NCBI RefSeq assembly: GCF_029227915.1
Contig: NC_079876.1
Span: forward strand, 35,569,828-35,633,827
Reading direction: 5' to 3'
Source of the DNA: Hydractinia symbiolongicarpus
Lineage: Eukaryota > Cnidaria > Hydrozoa > Anthoathecata > Hydractiniidae
Length of the DNA: 64,000 nucleotides
Positions 48,176-58,022 of the stretch are shown piece after piece. Numbering within the stretch: the stretch's first letter is position 1; each line of letters begins with the position of its first letter. Made by a program: the position numbers and the translations under genes. The notes under the pieces are model-generated. The model saw nothing but the letters and a program-made list of their open reading frames with translations. It made no database searches and had not been told where the DNA came from.

Positions 48176-50540
48176 AGTAATTATTCACTACGAAGAACCT
48201 GTCCCTTCTGTCGAAAAAGCTTTTCCTGTCATTACTTTAGCCGACATATTCAAAAATGTGAAGAAAAGCAAAATACAAACAAGCCTTCTGTGCCATTAAA
48301 TCTGTCATTTCTAGATAGTGATACTGATGAGCCACTAGACATTGTACAGGATACACCTTTACCAGAGATGAATAATGATGAAAATATTGATGGGTTCAGT
48401 AACAATGATGATGATGATGGGGATAATGACGATGATAGGGAGCATATTCAAACATTACTCGAAGAGCTGGTTGATGAATCTGAATTACATGATTTGTTAA
48501 CTGACTTCAGTGTTGAAGTTAATACACCAATAGAGAATATACAAAAAGTAAATGGACCAATATACTTGATTACATGGCTATGCCTGTTTTTAGCATTATG
48601 GCAATACACCTTCTCTATAACAGACACAGCCTTTGAGCATTTAATAAAATTTTTGAAAGCATTTTTAAACGTATTAGCTCAACGGTTTGATGGAATTGGT
48701 GAATTAGCAGCTTTTATGCCCTCATCTTTGTACATGTTTTTTAAACATATTGGATGTGATTCTACCCCCTACAAAAAATATGTAGTCTGCACAAAGTGCT
48801 TCACGCTGTATAGTTTAGAGGATTGTATCACAAAAATTCAGGGTGTTCCGCATTCAAAATTATGTTCAAATGTTTTGTATCCGAACCACACTCAAAAGCA
48901 CCACCGCAAAGCGTGTGGTCAAGTATTAATGATGTAGATTTCTACTGCTTCTGGGAAAACACTTTTATATCCATTGAAGACATACTGTTACCTGCCTATA
49001 AGAAGTAGTTTGAAATTACTTGTATCGAGGGAAGGGTTCATGCAAAAATGTGAGTTATGGCGTAAGTTAGAGAATCCTGAAGGAGTTTACAGTGACATCT
49101 ACGATGGCAATATCTGGAAAGAATTTGCTGACCCAAATGGTCATGACTTTTTTACGCATAAAAACAATTATGGTTTAATGATAAATTTAGACTGGTTTTG
49201 CCCTTACAAACATGTAAAAAGTTATTCTGTTGGTGTAATTTACGTTGTGATAACCAATTTACCCAGATCGGAGCGTTTCAAAAGAGAGAATTTGTTACTA
49301 ATTGGAGTTATACCAAGCATGAAAAAAGAACCTAAAACTAACACCTTTCTTGAACCTTTGGTGAATTTTCTGCACGGATTTATCTTATATTTTGATATTT
49401 TTGGATATGTTCAAAATTATCCACTTATGACTACTGTTTAATAAGTGTAAGCTTTAATATTTTAAAACATATTTTGGTTCAGGTCATGCTGCAGTTATTG
49501 GGTGTTCAAGGTGCAAGAAAAGGTTTCCTGGCAATATTGGAGCTAGAGATTATAGTGGCTTTAATCGTACTACGTGGACAAAAATAACAAATGAAAAACA
49601 CCGACAGGAAATGGATGAAATAAGACAATGCAAAAATAAAGGTGAAAGGGAAGCAATGGAATCACAATATGGTACACGATATACTGTTCTTGCCAGATTG
49701 CACTACTATGAATAAGAATGCCAGTTATAGATCCCATGCACAATTTATTTTCAGGTAGGTTTTTTAACCCATGCAGAATTTTTCAGAAAATGATAGTTCT
49801 TTACAACTTTATAATATTTGTTGTCAATTCTAAAAGATTGTTACATGTTGACTGATCAGACATGATAATATTAAAGTAATTTTTGTGGAGACTTTTGTTC
49901 TTTATTTCTCGTGTTTATTCATTTTACAGGAACTTCAAAACACCTGATTAGGGTTTGGAAAGAGAAGGGATACCTGACTCGTGACAACTTAAAAGTCATT
50001 CAAGACATAGTTGATTCGGCAGAAGTTCCTGCAGATGTTGGCAAGCTACCTGGAGTTATTGATAATTTTACATTTGATGGCTTTACTGCAGATGAGCTGA
50101 AAAACTTTTACCTGTTGTTTGCTATATTTTCTTTGCATGGAATTTTACTGAAAGAGGACTTTGAATGTCTCCGCAAATTTGTAATTGCCTGCACTTACTT
50201 ATGTAATCGTGTTATAACTGCAAACGACATTAGAATTTGTGATAACTATTTGATTCAGTTTTGCATTAAATTTCAAAAATTATATGGAGATCAGGCTGTA
50301 ACTCCGAATATGCATTTACATGGACACTTGGCTGAATGCATGTTTGATTATGGACCAATTTACTCTTTTTGGCCATTTTCCTTTGAAAGATACAATGGAT
50401 TGTTAGGAAATATACCCACAAATAAAAAAAACATTGAAATTCAATTTATAAATAGATTTTGTCGTGAGAGTATCATTATCACAAAAAATGTGGATAGACT
50501 GTACGCTTTTGTGTACGAGTCTAGCATCGAAATCTTTTAA
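48176..50540 (+). pseudogene. Tnp2-like transposase of the CACTA/EnSpm element (broken)
   Basis: Exons 48176-49440, about 49482-49754 and 49930-50540 (donor at 49755, acceptor at 49929). The N-terminal zinc finger is CPFCRKSFSCHYFSRHIQKC. An acidic D/N-rich linker follows, then the catalytic region: LYPNHTQKHHRKACGQ, ELWRKLENPEGVYSDIYDG, KEFADPNG, INLDWFCPYK, SVGVIYVVITNLPRSERF, FLEPLV, GCSRCKKRFPGNIGARDYSG, VIDPMHNLF, and after the last intron TSKHLIRVW and VTPNMHLHGHL. This is the Tnp2/Transposase_21 family, a DDE-type enzyme that cuts the element's ends. Breaks: a TAG at 48935-48937, a missing segment before GCSRC, and a 1-nt frameshift just before VIDPMHNLF. The last residues are duplicated at 50635-50680. 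It cannot be active as read. Confidence 0.85.
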
Positions 50541-50680
50541 ATTTGAATTAAGATGAACCTTTAAACAAATGCGCTATCCTGTAAAGTTTGAGGTGCGCCC
50601 AGTCTAGCTTGACGCTTCTCGTGGAAAGAGCTAGCGGATAGACTGTACGCTTTGTGTATGAGTCTAGCACTGAATTCTTT
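50496..50680 (+). repeat. 45-bp direct duplication of the transposase 3' end
   Basis: GGATAGACTGTACGCTTT and GAGTCTAGCA(T/C) at 50497-50535 recur at 50636-50675, about 140 bp apart. Just beyond, AATAAGCGCCC occurs three times (50717, 50736, 50768). Confidence 0.75.
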
Positions 50681-51489
50681 GTACGATTTCTGAATTATTT
50701 TGAACTTCCATTAGATAATAAGCGCCCAGTGACAGAATAAGCGCCCAGGGTAATAGTTCGAAATTTTAATAAGCGCCCGTACAATAAACTCTTTCGGTAA
50801 TTTTATAACACAGGTGTGTAGAATAGAAATTTCTTTATTCTCAGCTTCTGTGTCGGGCAATTTGTCTGTTATCTTTTTTAAGTAAAGTTGTCTTAGTTAT
50901 CTTTATTCAAACTATACATAAAGTATAAAGTTGTAAATACGACTCACTAAGTTTGCGAAAAAATAATACACTAAACATCCTACTACTTTTTTCAATGAAT
51001 GAGTGAGTAAAAAAAGGGCGTACCATATGAGGAAACCTTTTCAAAAAGGCGGATCCCAAAGTCCTTCGTAGTTCTTATAAGCCATGCAAGTCAAGGAACT
51101 GTATATTGAATTTACCCCGCTCGAGAAACTCTTTGCGTGACATCACAGGGTGGATAGCCCAGCTATAAGCGACAGTAATTACGTGGCGGATATGTGAGTA
51201 CTGCTTACAGAAAGGTTTAGCAGTTCAACCGCCTGTTAAAAATCGGTAGCATACACTTCAATCTGGATGTTTTATAGGGGTTCGAAATAATTTGTTTTTT
51301 ATTGTAGATTATACAGTATTTCATATAATCGATATAATCGCATGAAATATAAATTAATCTGTTGCGTGATTATAGCAGACCATTTCGTATAATCTGCGAA
51401 TTTCTTAGATAATATCAAACATGATATAAACCTGAATCGGTAAAAGATTATACAGAAAAATCTTTCTCCCGATTTTAAGATTATATTAC
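50681..51489. other. CACTA 3' non-coding and right subterminal region
   Basis: No coding content. It contains three AATAAGCGCCC words (50717-50778). From 51300 it has a dense set of GATTAT/ATAATC words in both orientations mirroring the left end. Confidence 0.5.
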
Positions 51490-51502
51490 TTTTCGTGCAG
51501 TG
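51490..51502 (-). repeat. Right terminal inverted repeat of the CACTA element
   Basis: TTTTCGTGCAGTG on the plus strand, reverse complement of the left end. Confidence 0.9.
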
Positions 51503-51730
51503 CATTATTGGCAATCAAATTAGCACAATGCACAATATATATTAGTTCACATTCAAGCAGACAACAAGGCTGCCTTGTCTTACCTCCTCACATTGGGAGG
51601 AACAAAGAATTTCACTATGATAAAAATAGTTAAAGAGATTTCGGATTTCCTATTACTCCACAACATCACAATTACTTCAAAGTACCTTCCGGGTTGCCTT
51701 AATAGCAAGGCAGACTGAGAGTCGCAACAT
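51503..51730 (+). pseudogene. DIRS RNase H, second part
   Basis: Directly after the CACTA end the plus strand resumes the DIRS frame: ALLAIKLAQ, then after a frame change ILVHIQADNKAALSYLL, GGTKNFTMIKIVKEISDFLL, ITITSKYLPGCLNSKAD. These are the later RNase H motifs, including the final Asp region with LPG...N..AD. The remaining DIRS sequence to about 51830 has stops. AT-rich low-complexity sequence then leads into a minus-strand endonuclease-USP copy. Confidence 0.8.
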
Positions 51731-51805
51731 ACACAGAACCCAACAGAATAGAAGCTTTTTCCTGTGGTTTTCAAAGGAAGAATGAAAATAACAAAGTGCA
51801 AGCAC

Positions 51806-52024
51806 AATGTTTTTAGTTTTTAGTTTTACTATTTTTATTCATTTTTACTATTTTTATTTATTTATATATTATTTATATTTTATTTATATTTTTTATTTAT
51901 GTATAAAAGCTTTAATTAGATCAACACAACAAGCGGAGTCGTCTATAAAAGTCGACTTAAAAATCAATTAAAATAGTCAAACCCCTTGCTGACACAAACC
52001 GTAATTTATGGTGTTGATGGCTGC
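51806..52024. other. Low-complexity AT-rich junction
   Basis: TTTTTATTTATTTATATT-type sequence (51806-51905) at the join between the DIRS element and the endonuclease-USP copy. Such tracts are common at retroelement insertion borders. No gene here. Confidence 0.5.
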
Positions 52025-53203
52025 ACTTTACCTAAGCTCTTGAAGAAAAAGGTTGTAAGGTTGTACACCATTTAGCAAGCTTTTTTTGCAAGGCGCCACA
52101 GCTCTGTCGTTGCAATAAAACCACTTACGATGCACTTGATTATTCGCAACGGTAGTATAATGACCGTTGTCCAAATTGCCAGAGTGATTGATTACAGCCT
52201 TTAAGTTGTAGTGCTTGTGACAAGAGACTTCATTTTCTACAGAGACAGGTAAAGAATTGGTGCCTAGACCTTTAGTAGAGGCAAAACACTTTAACTGCAA
52301 AATCAAAAGTGAACTGCACTCTGCCACTTTTTTTCCACTGTTGCAGTTTGGTGATTATTGCAGTACTAGAAGAAGTACGGCTTAACACCTGACAATTCGT
52401 CTCTGTCCAAAAAACTCTGTACTGACGACTGTAAAGTCGATTTTAGGCGCAGATAAGGAATGGAGTTATTTGATCAGAGGTGTTTATAATATTGAAAGTA
52501 TTGCAAGTGTACAGATATTAACACGAGTGTTGAATAATGTACCAAAGAAAGTAAACGCTAAAGTCAACTTGGGTATGAGATATTCAAGAATCTCTAGCGC
52601 ATCATTCTGGGTGAACGGATTAAAAGGGCTACCTCTTGCAGTAGAAATACAGGCTTTCAATGCGTCAAAGGAATGAAGATGGATTTACTGGAAACTTAGA
52701 GGAAGATAATTTGAGAAAAATATTTACAAAAGTTCTACTTATCGCCACATTAGAATCACTTGCAAACATGACTGTCACGACTGAGGGTAACACATAAAAA
52801 TATTGTAAAATGGAATTGATGTAACAAGTGTTGCCCAAATTTAGCAAGCCGCCGTTGTTGTTTAATAATTCTTGTGCAGGCAATTTAGTACAGTTATTTG
52901 TTAAGTACTGCGGCCTTGAAGTGTTCTTAAGGCTAGTAGTTGTTTTATTTTATTTTGTGATCTAGATCGTTTCTTTGAAACGACTTGTGTCAATCGAGCT
53001 ATGTTATGTGGATCCAAGTTAAAGAATCTCGTAGTAGATTCAGTAAGAGATTTCAGTGTGAAACGCACAGACATGATAGAAAAGCCCAGGTGACGGAGGC
53101 AAACTATAACTGTTTCGGAACAAAAGCCCCTGGCTCCTACTTCAGCAGCAAAATAGACAGACCAATTGTTAGATTTCATCAAGAAATGCCTGTAAGAGAA
53201 CAT
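52025..53203 (-). pseudogene. Endonuclease-USP element, copy B
   Basis: The minus strand carries, in order: the end of the endonuclease domain (NNWSVYFAAEVGARGFCSET, about 53175-52901) with a basic linker; the USP Cys box GLLNLGNTCYINSILQYF (about 52855); a segment with PFTQNDALEILEYLIPKL; and the His box YNLKAVINHSGNL then NGHYTTV and WFYCNDRAVAPC (52327-52028). Several frame changes separate them. The USP Cys and His motifs are individually intact. It lacks the zinc finger and most of the endonuclease, and sits inside the DIRS element between RNase H and the recombinase. Ancestrally the protein would be a nuclease-USP fusion; this copy is dead. Confidence 0.7.
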
Positions 53204-53204
53204 C

Positions 53205-53560
53205 TTAAAGTTAGTTCTCTTATATCAGGGGTTTTTAATGGATAGCCTCCTTAACCAAAGCACACTTTTATTTGGGATGATCAGGTGGTCATAGATTATA
53301 TTTAAAAAATATTTAAAGATAACAGGCAAATCCCTATAAGATCATTGTCTTTAAAACTTACAATGCTATCAGCTTTAACTTCGGCTTCTGGGGTGTACGG
53401 TGTTCATAATTTGGATGTAAGATTTATGACTAAAACTAAGGATCAACATACGTTTACTTTTAAGAAACTCCATATGTCGTGGAGACAAGGGCAGCCAAAT
53501 CAATCCATTGTTTTTGCCAGTTATTCAGGAGTTGAATATTTGATTATGAAATAACAAGAG
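53205..53560 (+). pseudogene. DIRS tyrosine recombinase, N-terminal part
   Basis: The plus strand reads REHLKVSSLISGVFNG, then PKHTFIWDDQVVIDYI, SLKLTMLSALTSAS and LDVRFMTKTKDQHTFTFKKL, HMSWRQGQPN. These blocks are typical of the tyrosine recombinase (YR) of DIRS-like retrotransposons, which replaces integrase in this order. The residue where the family has its first catalytic Arg (after TSAS) is Gly here. There are stops near 53250 and 53300, and the domain ends abruptly near 53560, where a second endonuclease-USP 3' region begins. Orientation and order agree with the RT and RNase H pieces at 43.7-51.7 kb, so it is read as the same element. Confidence 0.7.
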
Positions 53561-53589
53561 AGCAAGCTGTGATAATGGAACTGGCCTAA

Positions 53590-54235
53590 CGACCCTTAAA
53601 GTTAAAATTGTAGAGGTTACACCCTCTGAAGATCAAAACGCAATGCAAGATCTCCCTTTTTGCAAGGATAATCTGTAGATTCAAGGTAATTGAACCAAAC
53701 AACCCTCTCTACACAATACAATACGTACAACTAACACAGAAACAGACAACACGAAAACAGAAGACAGACATTACGACAACAATACAACAAAGAATTTACT
53801 ATAGAAATAAATAAATAAATATAAAATTATAAATATGAGCAGACAACCGCCCGAGCGCAGGACTTGTGAACCTGGAAGTAGCTTTCCACATGTGTTACGG
53901 GATCCCAACACTTAGCCTTACACGGGTAGTTCTCGATTTGGACCAGCCATTTGCATCGGACCAGCCGCAGGTCAGGACCATGCTGAAGACAGTGGAGTAA
54001 TCTTCGTGGATGTAAAGTCACGGAAACAAGAAAGATAGAAATGAAAATCCCTTTTATAGCTTCTTTCTAACATCAGGTATAGCAGGATCGCTAAACCCTG
54101 TAGAGTAAGTGAGTGACCTTAGCCTCCCTTCAAAACTAGGGTTACAAGTGCGGTCGTTACACCCAAAGACAAGGCAATTCCCAAGCCCCCTTGCTAAACT
54201 TCTTATAATTGCTTTCTAGGAAACCACCCACACTG
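53590..54235 (-). repeat. Endonuclease-USP 3' region with terminal hairpin (copy without its ORF)
   Basis: Matches the 3' region of copy A (37442-38174): AGAGG-TTACAC-CCTCT hairpin at 53612-53627, CCTTTTTGCAAGGAT at about 53655, GCAGGACTTGTGAACCTGG, AGCTTTCCACATGTGTTACGG, and the CCCCCTTGCTAA block near 54187. The USP reading that should adjoin it on the right is missing; 0.55 kb of unrelated sequence follows instead. Confidence 0.65.
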
Positions 54236-54790
54236 GCCTTATTTTATATAGTTTTATTTTCTTTTGTACATGTATACAAAAGCAACAAACCACGTCGAGT
54301 ATCCAGCTGGCATTGCTGAACGTTTTCCTTCTTTTTATAATTTTGTTATATACTTTAGCTAATACATATCCGTCGTTGTAGGGAATATAAGGTTTTATTT
54401 TTCTCTTCTATCTCTCAAGAGATGTTATTAATAAAATTCGTTGCTGCGAGCGAAAGCAAGTGGTTTTGAACAGATATTCTACTCAATATGGAGTCTGCAG
54501 AATTTGGTTCCCCAATTTGTTTTTGTCGAGTCACTCTGCAAAGACAATACTGAGTACAGTGATGCCCCCTTGCTGATTTATTCTAGTTTAAATACTCTTA
54601 CCTCAGTTCTTCTAAAAATAAAACATGACTCGTGGCTGTTGATGAAAAAGGTTTACAATACGGCAAGCTGCACTGAAGTATCTTGTCTACAGGGACGGTG
54701 GATGGAAATAAAATTGGGATTAGTTTTCCAGAAGAAGGTGCTGAATACACTTTCTTGCTTATTACAAGCATGAGTACTGTCCAACTTGGA
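54236..54790. other. Unassigned segment between endonuclease-USP units
   Basis: AT-rich sequence with an open plus-strand frame at 54441-54773 that has no recognisable domain and is not bounded by convincing splice sites. It may be host sequence or part of another repeat. Confidence 0.3.
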
Positions 54791-55377
54791 CCTATAACTA
54801 TTCACTGAGAAAATCTTAAAGAGAAAAAACAATCCTTCAATCACAAACAATACGACACAAGACAGAGCTAACAACATAAACGGACTGGTTACAGAATATA
54901 TAATATAAAAAAGAATTATATAAAACCCTCCTGTGCGCCAGAACTTGTGACTCTGGCTGTAGCTTTCCCCATGTGTTACAGGGCCCCAACACTCAGCCTT
55001 ACACAGGGGGTTGTCATGACAGGACCAGCCTGTACATATTTTGACTAAGGACAGCAGGGTTGTCAAGCCTGAAGACCAAGTTAGTAAACTTAGTAAACCA
55101 AGTTAGTAAACCTTACTGAACTGGGGTAAAAAGTGGGGTCGTTACACCCAAAGACAAGCTGAAAGCCAGCCCCCTTGCTAAGCTTCTTTTAAGTTACCAG
55201 AGAAGAGTGAGCTGAACTCTTTACCCTCTGGGTATTGACGGCAAACTGGTTCGAATGAACTAGCTGGGGTAATATAAAACCGCTCGGATTTACATTTTCC
55301 TCCCCCATGACCCTGGAAGTACAGGTTTTATAAACGTAATGATAAATGTATAAGAAAGAAAGAAAAAGGATCAACAG
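54791..55377 (-). repeat. 3' region of endonuclease-USP copy C
   Basis: Minus-strand tail after the USP stop. It shares GCCAGAACTTGTGACTCTGG, CATGTGTTACAGG, CCCAACACTCAGCCTTACAC and AAAACCGCT(C/A)GG blocks with copies A and the 53.6-54.2 kb unit. The terminal hairpin is not visible at its left end, so this copy is 3'-truncated. Confidence 0.65.
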
Positions 55378-57151
55378 CTAACAAAGAATATAACATGAAT
55401 TGTTGTTAAGAATAGGTGGAGAGCATTTGCAAACCGCCCTATTGTTGCAGTGGTACCAAGAACTTGTGGCAGGATCCTTAACATAAGCCCAATAATGACC
55501 TGCGGTTAACGTACCGGAGTGATTAATCGTTGCTAACAATGAGTAGTTCTGATTAAACATTGTGTCCGTATCACTGACGAGAGGTAGTTGCAGGAGAGTG
55601 TCACGTAAAGAAACACATTCAACAACTCTGTTGTCTTTTAAAAGATGTTCACCATGTTTTAAAAACCTTTTAAGATGCAGGAATAAGATTTCACTACTCC
55701 TGCTGATTTGCGTTTCTCTAGTACTCTCTCTCTATGTGCAAAGCATTGCGGACAAAACCACTTGTTTCCATCAGTTAGAATTTCCAGTTCTAAAAATTTG
55801 ATGACACAAGATTGGATTTTAGATGTCATTGGCAGTGTTAAAATGTCCTGCATTTCGACATTTACCGAGGTGCACAGGCAGGTGTTACAGCTTACGGACA
55901 TTGAGAATTCAGTTGAGATTTTATCTGCAGCAATCGGGGAAAATCCCTTAAGGGCGTCCAAAACCACAAACAAAATCTCTGCTACATCTTGCTGAGTATT
56001 AAATTGGAAGTCCACTTTCCCATCAGAGTGCATTTGACGTTCAAGGGCCCAGAGAAAATTCGAAGGGTCAACAGGTGACAATGATTGCTTCAGCTTCGCC
56101 ATGTTAAGCGAAATAGACCTCGCAATAGGTGATAAATGAAACGATTCTGACCCACTCTGGCACCAGAGTGTTGGAATGGTACTTAGAACTTGCAAAATGG
56201 CGTTGGCGTAACAAGTGTTGCCTTTGTTTAAAAAACCGATGTTTTTATAGACACTAATTGGTTGAGTGTCATTTTTATTTTGGCTAACCTTTTTAGATGG
56301 CCCCTTTCGGCGAGATGACACACCCTTGGTCTCCACAATGGGCAAAGCCTGCTTGAATTTGGGTAATTGCATTAAGGAGTCAGTTGACCAAACATTGGAT
56401 TCACGTGCCAGCCAGATACAAAAAGAAGACCTCATACTGATTTTACCGAGATCATTTGCAGTGGAATAAGCAAGTTTGTTGGTGAAACCCATTCTTTTTA
56501 AACAGGCAGTGGTGGTTCTTGCACAATATCCTCTTGCTCCTACTTCCACTGCGAAGAAATCAACTTGCCAGCCATTAACCATAATCACATTCATTAAACA
56601 GGAATACTTTGCAACTTTGGTGGAGTGCCAAGCATTCATGTTTTCCTCACATGGGCAAGTGAGTTCTACAATAATAACGCGCTTAAGGTCATTTGAATAT
56701 AGCACAAGGTCCGGTTTAAGCTCAGAAATGGTAATATGGCTAGGAAACACATAGCTCGAGTGTGTGTCAGCAACAATCTTCCAATCTTTGGTCAGGTGCA
56801 GTATACCTGACGCTTTAGATTTTGTATGTGCCTTTGACCCGGCTCTCAGAAAGGTTATTTTTTGACAATTTTTAGGAGGTTCAGAAGGAAGCTCAAAAAT
56901 GAACTTTTTCAAAGTTTCTACCAAATGGGTAAGTACAGAATCGTGTCTAAAGGTATATCTACCCTGGGAAAGAGCAGTTTTACAAGCACCAAGAATGTGA
57001 GCAGAAGTGCAAATTTCTTTGTGACATAGGAAACATGATGGTTCTGTATTTATTTTCCACCTCCTTAGGTTACTTGGTGATGGCAGAACATCGTAAGTGG
57101 ATTGCAGGCAGAAAGATAAGAGATTAGGAGGAGTTGCTACAGAAAATTACC
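55378..57151 (-). pseudogene. Endonuclease-USP element, copy C: zinc finger, PD-(D/E)XK-like endonuclease and ubiquitin-specific protease
   Basis: The longest copy, about 590 residues with a single frameshift near 55700. It is open from about 57151 with no ATG start of its own. Order on the minus strand: STYDVLPSPSNLRRWK; zinc finger CFLCHKEICTSAHILGAC; QGRYTFRHD; an endonuclease-like fold with KPDLVLYSNDL (56717-56685), VELTCP, KVAKY and VEVGARGYC; a basic linker; then USP with Cys box GFLNKGNTCYANAILQVL (Cys codon 56213-56211), QQDVAEILFVVLDAL, finger CNTC...CPQC, and after the frameshift LLATINHSGTL, AGHYWAYVKD and WYHCNNRAV. The first half matches the zinc-finger/endonuclease region that follows reverse transcriptase in many cnidarian repeats. 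PD...ExT lacks the usual Lys, but a nearby K could substitute. The Cys and His USP residues are present. Target cleavage and deubiquitination in one protein are inferred. Confidence 0.75.
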
Positions 57152-57154
57152 CCT

Positions 57155-57955
57155 CTATCGTTGCAATGTATTCACCTGTGATTATTTTGGTCAAAGGCTA
57201 TAGTTATGTGATGGTCAATACTTAAGTTGTAGCAACGGTTAATAGCACCTAATTGAAATTGATTACGACATTTCACTTCTCCATCTAAAGTTAAAGGTAT
57301 GGAAAGGGTACAAGGGTAAGCCGTAATACGGGAGGTAATTTTCGACACAAGTGGTTGCTACTTGCGAAACGTTTTAATTGTAAAATAAGATGAGAACCGC
57401 GCAACACAACCTCTTTTTCAACTAGAGCGGTTTTATAAGAGGTAAAAACATGTCAAAAGTAGCCATTGGTGTCTGACAACTCCTTGCTTTCAAAGAAATT
57501 ATCTGAAAATGATTGTAGGGTGCATGGATCTATAACTTCTGAGGAGCTGGTATTATTACATGTATCGCAAGTGGTGGATGCCTTGACGGCAATACTACAA
57601 AGACTTGGGAAATGGAAAATCCAATGACAGACACACAGACCATGTAGAAGATAATCAAGAACCTCGGGGACGTCATTTGGAGCAAAGATATTAAACACGC
57701 TTCAATTTGCGATTAAGATATGATTTTTCAGAGCACGCAAAGAATGGAAGGGGTCAACTTGACTCTTCGAACAGCTAAATTTGAAGAACACCCACAAATG
57801 ATTTGACTAACTTGGAGGTTATATCGCTGACAGAAATGGATTCTTTAACTTTTGGAAGGGTATAAAAACATTGCAAAATTGAGCTTGCATAACACGTGTT
57901 TCCTAAGTTTTTTAGACCACTATCCTAATATAAGTGTTGGATGGTTATTCCTGAA
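57155..57955 (-). pseudogene. Endonuclease-USP element, copy D: degenerate USP domain
   Basis: Immediately upstream (minus strand) of copy C lies another USP relic. It has Cys box GLKNLGNTCYASSILQCF (about 57915-57862), then VPEVLDYLLHGL, a finger-like CDTCNN, SHLILQLKRFAS (about 57385) and a His-box region where the GHY is lost (NLSIDHHITIAF). It ends in IHCNDRGV at about 57155. It has several stops and frame changes and is the most decayed copy. Its end abuts the start of copy C's zinc finger with almost no spacer, so the two units form a head-to-tail tandem. No endonuclease part is visible further upstream. Confidence 0.6.
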
Positions 57956-58022
57956 TCAAACATTGAATGCTTACTTAAGTCTTTGTGTATGCAAACTGTG
58001 CAATAACATTTAACACAGGCTA

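Larger units (their letters stand above)
44772..51502. mobile_element. Animal CACTA/EnSpm DNA transposon inserted in the DIRS element
   Basis: The termini are perfect inverted repeats, CACTGCACGAAAA at 44772-44784 and TTTTCGTGCAGTG at 51490-51502. Flanks are AAT on the left and CAT on the right, compatible with a 3-bp target duplication carrying one later change. Removing the insert and one 3-bp copy puts the two RNase H halves back in frame, which independently confirms the borders. Subterminal zones (44800-45080 and 51300-51480) are packed with GATTAT/ATAATC words, the usual transposase-binding arrays of this superfamily. Two divergent broken genes lie inside (Tnp2-like on plus, accessory ORF on minus) around a shared start region at about 47.4-48.1 kb. 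Confidence 0.9.

Noticed and set aside
53827-55374. Minus-strand open frames in the 3' regions of endonuclease-USP units
   Set aside because: The three homologous 3' regions do not keep the same frame open, so these are not conserved proteins.
55562-56754. Several plus-strand open frames over the endonuclease-USP copy
   Set aside because: They are antisense shadows of the minus-strand reading and have no domain content.
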